A stretch of 9,291 nt of DNA from CAMLQK01 sp964654135 (GTDB lineage: Bacteria > Patescibacteriota > Saccharimonadia > Saccharimonadales > UBA4665), in assembly GCA_964654135.1 (NCBI GenBank), contig CAZZHV010000045.1, positions 1-9,291 on the forward strand. The letters run 5' to 3'. Both the position numbers and the translations under genes were made by a program. Under the pieces are notes generated by a model. That model searched no databases and had not been told where the DNA came from. It saw nothing but the letters and a program-made list of their open reading frames with translations. Positions 5,505-9,291 of the stretch are shown piece by piece (position 1 is the stretch's first letter; every line of letters begins with the position of its first letter).

Positions 5505-6515
5505 CTATAACAGTGCGCGGTATAGTGCATACAAATAACTATGCATGACTGGTATGCAAATCATCAAGAGCAAGAAAAGGAGCCATGAAGCCACGGCAGG
5601 CAAAAGCAAAATAAACGGCACAATGAGGAGTGCGCCGAGCACAAGAAGTGCGAATGGCAAAAAGAGAATCTTGCGCATAATTGTCCAGCGGCGGTTCAGG
5701 ACCAATTGCTTTGCAGATCGCAAAGCGGCAAGTGGCGTCATGTCTGGCAGGCTTACAATATATATTGCAAAAAGGGACGAAGTTATCATGTACAGGCTAA
5801 ATGTCGTCAATAACAGGAATATAGCCGACCATACAAAAGTGTCGACAAAAGATGCGGCTAAGCCGGCAGAGGCAGACGAGCTAAAGAGAGAGCCGCCGAT
5901 AATCATTGGGGCCAATTGTACTGCAATAATAATTAGCACAAACACAAATGGAATAAGCGGATACATGCCGCGATAAAATCCATCACGAATACGTACCTTA
6001 GTGTCGTTATATACCTGACGAAGCGTCCAGATAAACGCCAAGCTGGTAATAATAATCCAGATAAGCTGGTACGAGCCAGCTACAGATCCGGCAGAAGTAC
6101 TTGAGTTACCGAGCAAATAGAAAAACGAAGCTGCACCGGCAGCAACATGCCCCAAACTACCCTGCAACATGCCCTCGAATGAGTTGCGCGTTTGATCGAC
6201 ATTAACACCGCTGCTCAAACTTTGTACAAGTATGATGTTAATCAGACCGTACCAAAGTGTAATCCCCAGAAAAACCTTCCAGTTACGCTTAAGCACCCCG
6301 AGAGATTGCTTAAAAAGCGTGTAAGCGCTTGGCAAAAGTGGACCAGTTTGCGTAATGCGCTTTTGTAGCTTAAACGAGTTGTATTTTGGTTTAGCTACAA
6401 CACGAACGTCACCGTCTTTACGGGTAGGCTTTGTTGTGGCAGCTTTCTTAGATTTTGGGGCAGACTTTTTAGATACTGCCGCTTTGTTTTTTTTGGGAGT
6501 TTCTGCGCTAGCCAT
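5505..6515 (-). CDS. polytopic membrane protein with Lys/Ala-rich cytoplasmic tail
   Basis: The product has 336 residues. The first 55 are strongly basic and Ala/Lys/Ser/Thr-rich, like a histone H1 tail (KKNKAAVSKKSAPKSKKAA). Six or seven hydrophobic helices follow (roughly 80-100, 119-136, 148-166, 186-208, 227-255, 282-302 and 303-325). The segment LPDMTPLAALRSAKQLVLNR (256-275) before the last helices resembles that of the GPDPase membrane-domain or DUF975-type integral membrane families, but no enzyme domain is attached, so no function is assigned. The start MASAET follows the htpX stop by 4 bases and has no clear Shine-Dalgarno site, suggesting coupled translation. A start 17 codons upstream inside htpX is less likely. 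A run of eight A's in codons 8-10 is a possible slippage site. Confidence 0.8.
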   Translation of the reverse strand: MASAETPKKNKAAVSKKSAPKSKKAATTKPTRKDGDVRVVAKPKYNSFKLQKRITQTGPLLPSAYTLFKQSLGVLKRNWKVFLGITLWYGLINIILVQSLSSGVNVDQTRNSFEGMLQGSLGHVAAGAASFFYLLGNSSTSAGSVAGSYQLIWIIITSLAFIWTLRQVYNDTKVRIRDGFYRGMYPLIPFVFVLIIIAVQLAPMIIGGSLFSSSASAGLAASFVDTFVWSAIFLLLTTFSLYMITSSLFAIYIVSLPDMTPLAALRSAKQLVLNRRWTIMRKILFLPFALLVLGALLIVPFILLLPAVASWLLFLLLMICIPVMHSYLYALYRALL

Positions 6516-6519
6516 AATC

Positions 6520-7398
6520 TTATGCGTGGGTACCCATGTCGCGAAGACGTGCAATGCGATCTTCAATTGGTGGATGCGTGCTAAACAACTTAGCGAGCGC
6601 GTTGCCCTTAAGCGGATTTGCGAAAAAGAGGTGTGCAGTTGCGGTATTCTGCTTCTTCATTGGGCGTCCATACTGGCCAATCTTTTCAAGTGCGCTAATC
6701 AAACCGTCTGGGTAGCGTGTCGTGAGTGCTCCCGTGCTGTCCGCAAGATACTCACGGCGACGAGACACAGCCAACTGCACCATCATGGCTATCAATGGTG
6801 CCAAAATAGCAGCCACAATACCGAGCACAATAAAGATAGGATTCGGAGACTCATCATCATCTCCACCACCAAACCACATCATGTGCATGATAATATCTGC
6901 AATCAAGCCAATAGCGCTTACCAGGCCGAAGACAATCATCATAACGCGAATATCGTAGTTCTTTACGTGGCCAAGTTCGTGAGCCATAACACCTTCGAGT
7001 TCGGTGTCAGTCATCATATCGAGTAAACCAGTTGTTGCACAAACGACCGCGTGGTTTGGGTCACGACCGGTGGCAAACGCGTTGGGGGCTGGATCGTTAA
7101 TAATATAGACTTTAGGCATTGGCATGCCAGTAGCAATCGACAAGTTCTCGACAGTGCGATACAAGCGAGGCTCGTCTTTTTTCTGAATTTCTTTAGCACC
7201 GTTCATAGCCAAGGCTAATTTTGCGGCAGCAAAATATTCAATCAGAGCGTAGACACCGCCGACAATAAGTGCGATGTACAAAAATGACGGTGTGCCATAC
7301 ATTTTGCCGGCAATCCAACCAAGCCCACCAATAATGACGACAAAAAGCGCCATGATAAACCATGTCTTACGTTTGTTGGCAGAGATTTCACTATACAT
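6520..7398 (-). CDS. htpX: HtpX-type membrane zinc metalloprotease
   Basis: HtpX is an inner-membrane M48 peptidase that cleaves damaged or misfolded membrane proteins with its active site on the cytoplasmic side. The 292-residue length is normal. Two N-terminal helices (about 13-33 and 37-58) are followed by the catalytic HELGH (140-144, Zn ligands His140 and His144, base Glu141). A helix pair (about 152-172 and 187-210) precedes the third zinc ligand, Glu216 in RRREYLAD. The STHPP box (273-277) near the C-terminus is also typical. The gene follows lemA by 37 bases that contain a hairpin, and its ATG lacks a clear Shine-Dalgarno site. The lemA-htpX pairing recurs in many bacteria and supports the call. 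Confidence 0.97.
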   Translation of the reverse strand: MYSEISANKRKTWFIMALFVVIIGGLGWIAGKMYGTPSFLYIALIVGGVYALIEYFAAAKLALAMNGAKEIQKKDEPRLYRTVENLSIATGMPMPKVYIINDPAPNAFATGRDPNHAVVCATTGLLDMMTDTELEGVMAHELGHVKNYDIRVMMIVFGLVSAIGLIADIIMHMMWFGGGDDDESPNPIFIVLGIVAAILAPLIAMMVQLAVSRRREYLADSTGALTTRYPDGLISALEKIGQYGRPMKKQNTATAHLFFANPLKGNALAKLFSTHPPIEDRIARLRDMGTHA

Positions 7399-7411
7399 AT
7401 CGGGTAATTAT

Positions 7412-7427
7412 GCCGCCTTTTGGCAGC
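7412..7427 (-). other. hairpin between lemA and htpX
   Basis: On the minus strand GCTGCC-AAAA-GGCGGC forms a six-pair stem (one G-U) with a four-base loop, 13 bases before the htpX start. It lacks a T-run, so it is not a full terminator. It may trim relative expression or protect the upstream lemA message. Confidence 0.45.
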
Positions 7428-7436
7428 GAGGGTTAT

Positions 7437-8000
7437 TTAGAATTTTACGTTAACAGGTTTTTGAGCTTGAGCCATTTCTGATTCGTCGAGTTCGAAGAAT
7501 TCCTTGTCGGTCTTAAAGCCAAGCATATTTGCAAAAATGTTGGTTGGGAAAACTGTGCGCTTGGTATTAAAGTCGCGAACAACACCGTTATAAAAGCGGC
7601 GAGCAGCCTGAATCTTGTCTTCAGTATCTACTAATTCGTCTTGGAGCGCCTTAAAGTTCTCGTTAGCCTTAAGCTCTGGGTAAGCCTCGGCAACCGCGAA
7701 CAAGCTCTTAAGTGTCTGCTCAAACTGGTTCTCGGCGTGAGCTGTTTCTTCGACACCCTGGGCGTTTAGAGCCTGAGAACGAGCTTTAGTAACATCTTCA
7801 AAAACTGTCTTTTCGTGGGTAGCGTAACCCTTTACCGTTTCAACCAAGTTAGGGATAAGGTCGAGACGACGCTTGAGCTGAACGGTGATGTCGCTCCAGG
7901 CTTCCTGAGCACGAACATTTAGACGAACAAGACCGTTATACATTGCACCGAAGATAATCACCAGCAATACAACAACTACTGCAACAATAATCCAAACCAT
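7437..8000 (-). CDS. lemA: LemA family membrane protein
   Basis: LemA proteins are anchored by one N-terminal helix and expose a helical-bundle domain; the exact biochemical role is not settled, though a link to HtpX and envelope stress is common. The 187-residue product has the membrane helix at residues 2-21, then the typical NGLVRLNVRAQEAWSDI (22-38), the QLKRRLDLIPNLV core (41-53), the helical arms with LQDELVDTEDKIQAARRFYN (120-139) and the FPTNIFANMLGF motif (151-162). The family's length and order are intact. AGGAG lies 11 bases upstream of the ATG, a slightly long spacing. It is the first gene of the six-gene operon, preceded by a divergent promoter region shared with the carboxypeptidase gene. 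Confidence 0.96.
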   Translation of the reverse strand: MVWIIVAVVVVLLVIIFGAMYNGLVRLNVRAQEAWSDITVQLKRRLDLIPNLVETVKGYATHEKTVFEDVTKARSQALNAQGVEETAHAENQFEQTLKSLFAVAEAYPELKANENFKALQDELVDTEDKIQAARRFYNGVVRDFNTKRTVFPTNIFANMLGFKTDKEFFELDESEMAQAQKPVNVKF

Positions 8001-8029
8001 ATGGCGAGAAGCTCCTTATTTATATCTAT

Positions 8030-8058
8030 AGTATATACCAAACCTTAAGGTTTCCCAT
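8030..8058 (-). promoter_or_regulatory. probable promoter of the lemA operon
   Basis: On the minus strand TATACT (8030-8035) is a good -10, predicting a start near 8023 and a leader of about 22 bases. The -35 region (TGGGAA or ATGGGA, 8052-8058) matches the consensus poorly, which suggests activator help. The 14-bp palindrome at 8040-8053 lies between the two elements. Confidence 0.5.
8040..8053. promoter_or_regulatory. perfect 14-bp palindrome, candidate shared operator
   Basis: AAACCTTAAGGTTT is a complete dyad centred between 8046 and 8047. It fills the spacer of the lemA promoter and touches the -35 area of the plus-strand promoter, the position expected for one regulator acting on both divergent genes. 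No regulator gene is nearby, and the protein that might bind it is unknown. Confidence 0.55.
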
Positions 8059-8079
8059 AGCTTGCCAAGGTATTATACT
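8051..8079 (+). promoter_or_regulatory. probable promoter of the carboxypeptidase gene
   Basis: TATACT (8074-8079), overlapping TATTAT (8071-8076), is a good -10. The -35 at 17 bases is the weak TTTCCC (8051-8056). The predicted start is at about 8083-8086, on or next to the ATG codons at 8084 and 8087, which would give a leaderless message. Confidence 0.45.
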
Positions 8080-8083
8080 AGTA

Positions 8084-9291
8084 ATGATGCGAACACGTTT
8101 GAAACCGCGAAAGCGCCGTCGTCAAGGACGCGTTCTAGCCTGGATACTGATCTTAATAACACTTGGCGGCTCATATAATTACCTCCGCCCCCTTCCTGCG
8201 TTAGGAATAAGCAAGGGTGCTCCACTCTCGCAGGTATCTAATTCCCAGACTATGCCCTGGCCATCGGATGCGGCTGCCGCTGTAGGTGCAGTCGGCTATG
8301 GAGTCCTGGCCACAAGTAAAGATAGCCAGACACCAATTCCAACAGCCAGCCTGGCTAAAGTCATTACTGCGCTCGCTGTTCTCAAGCAGAGGCCACTGAG
8401 TCTTGGCCAGCAAGGTCCGACCCTAACGCTCACACAGGAGGACGTCAATTCTTACAATGCCTATTACGCAGTTGGCGGGTCGATTACGCCTGTAGCTGTA
8501 GGTGAGAAAATTACCGAATATCAAGCACTCGAGGGCATGCTCCTGCCCTCTGCCAACAATATGGCTGATACGCTCGCCAAGTGGGCATTCGGCTCGCTGT
8601 CTGCATATTCCACGTATGCCAATCAATTTGTAAAGCAGTTGCACATGGACCACACAACTGTCGGCACTGATGCCAGTGGACTTTCTCCGACAACAGTCAG
8701 CACACCAAGCGACCTCATTAAACTTGGCGAGGTGGCCTTGGCACACCCAGTGATTGCTCAAATTGTTAACGAAACAAGCGCCACTATCCCTGTTGCTGGC
8801 ACTATTCCAAACGTCAACCGCCTCCTTGGGCAAGATGGCATAAATGGCATTAAGACCGGTAACTCAGATGAAGCACGTGGCTGTTATTTGTTTTCCGCAA
8901 TCCACACTATGGGCAATGGTAAACAAGTTACAGTAATTGGCGCCATCATGGGTTCACCAACGCTAGCGCGAGCCAAAACCGAAGTTATTCCACTTCTAAA
9001 TGCCACCAAAGTTCAATTTAGCATCGACAATGTCGTTCGAGCCGGACAGAGTTTTGGGGATGTCTATGTGCCATGGTCAAACAACACCGCTCACGCTATA
9101 GCGCAATACGATGCCTCGGCAATCGTGTGGCAGCACGCAGTAGCGCCAACCAGCATCACGCTTAATAAAGTACGAGATTCTATTTCCAAAAATGACACTA
9201 TTGGGAAAATTACAATCCAGGCAGGAAGTGCCGGCACCGAAGTGCCCCTAATTGTGGACAAGGATATACCAAAGCCCACCAACTGGTGGCG
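8084..9291 (+). CDS. D-alanyl-D-alanine carboxypeptidase (peptidase S11), 3' end outside window
   Basis: The frame is open for 402 codons to the right edge. A basic N-terminus (KPRKRRRQGR) and one hydrophobic segment (about 17-34) form an anchor or signal. The penicillin-binding fold follows with all three motifs: SLAK (89-92, nucleophile Ser89 and Lys92), SAN (156-158, in the context LPSANNMAD) and KTG (257-259, in GIKTGNSDEA). Such enzymes remove the terminal D-Ala from peptidoglycan stem peptides outside the membrane. Residues beyond about 310 look like a beta-rich C-terminal extension, as in DacA-type proteins. The start could be the ATG at 8084 or the next one at 8087. No Shine-Dalgarno site lies at normal spacing. 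It diverges from the lemA operon over about 80 bases with a palindrome between them. Confidence 0.93.
   Translation, partial: MMRTRLKPRKRRRQGRVLAWILILITLGGSYNYLRPLPALGISKGAPLSQVSNSQTMPWPSDAAAAVGAVGYGVLATSKDSQTPIPTASLAKVITALAVLKQRPLSLGQQGPTLTLTQEDVNSYNAYYAVGGSITPVAVGEKITEYQALEGMLLPSANNMADTLAKWAFGSLSAYSTYANQFVKQLHMDHTTVGTDASGLSPTTVSTPSDLIKLGEVALAHPVIAQIVNETSATIPVAGTIPNVNRLLGQDGINGIKTGNSDEARGCYLFSAIHTMGNGKQVTVIGAIMGSPTLARAKTEVIPLLNATKVQFSIDNVVRAGQSFGDVYVPWSNNTAHAIAQYDASAIVWQHAVAPTSITLNKVRDSISKNDTIGKITIQAGSAGTEVPLIVDKDIPKPTNWW

Noticed and set aside
8423..8833. Minus-strand ORFs opposite the carboxypeptidase gene
   Set aside because: They are antisense shadows: the plus frame carries SLAK, SAN and KTG in the right order and spacing, while the opposite frames show no family motifs.
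1..9291. CRISPR array, insertion sequence, integrase or phage genes
   Set aside because: No regularly spaced repeats, transposase motifs, terminal inverted repeats or phage-like proteins were seen on either strand.

Overview
The window looks like a compact bacterial chromosome segment that uses the standard bacterial code: TGA ends ligA, and no real gene has an in-frame TGA. Gene content and style suggest the candidate phyla radiation, most likely Saccharibacteria (TM7). The hints are tightly packed minus-strand genes with gaps of 1 to 8 bases, divergent versions of core enzymes, a surface protein with a long Pro/Ser/Thr-rich tail, and a gene start that looks leaderless. This placement is an inference from style; there is no rRNA or marker alignment behind it.

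Left part (1-1300): a possible end of a plus-strand gene, a strong two-way terminator, a minus-strand tRNA-Ala(GGC) with encoded CCA, a spacer rich in stem-loops, and a minus-strand corA-type Mg2+/Co2+ transporter gene. Middle spacer (1296-1619): a corA promoter, then a short minus-strand unit with its own promoter, foldable body and intrinsic terminator (a candidate small RNA of about 110 nt), then a divergent promoter for a plus-strand gene. That gene encodes a one-pass membrane protein with a duplicated FRP motif in its cytoplasmic N-terminus and a long disordered Pro/Ser/Thr stalk.

Right part (2383-8000): a six-gene minus-strand operon in the order lemA, htpX, polytopic membrane protein, ligA, small VOC-like protein, and ITPase/RdgB-type nucleotide pyrophosphatase. 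It joins membrane quality control (LemA/HtpX) to DNA ligation and nucleotide-pool cleaning. The last gene overlaps the end of the plus-strand stalk gene by 53 bases, tail to tail. At 8001-8083 a divergent promoter region with a perfect 14-bp palindrome separates this operon from a plus-strand D-Ala-D-Ala carboxypeptidase (peptidase S11) that runs off the right edge.

The most notable points are the candidate small RNA at 1402-1511, a LigA with no cysteines where the four-Cys zinc finger should be, the pre-tRNA hairpin that captures the first bases of tRNA-Ala, and the shared palindrome between lemA and the carboxypeptidase gene.
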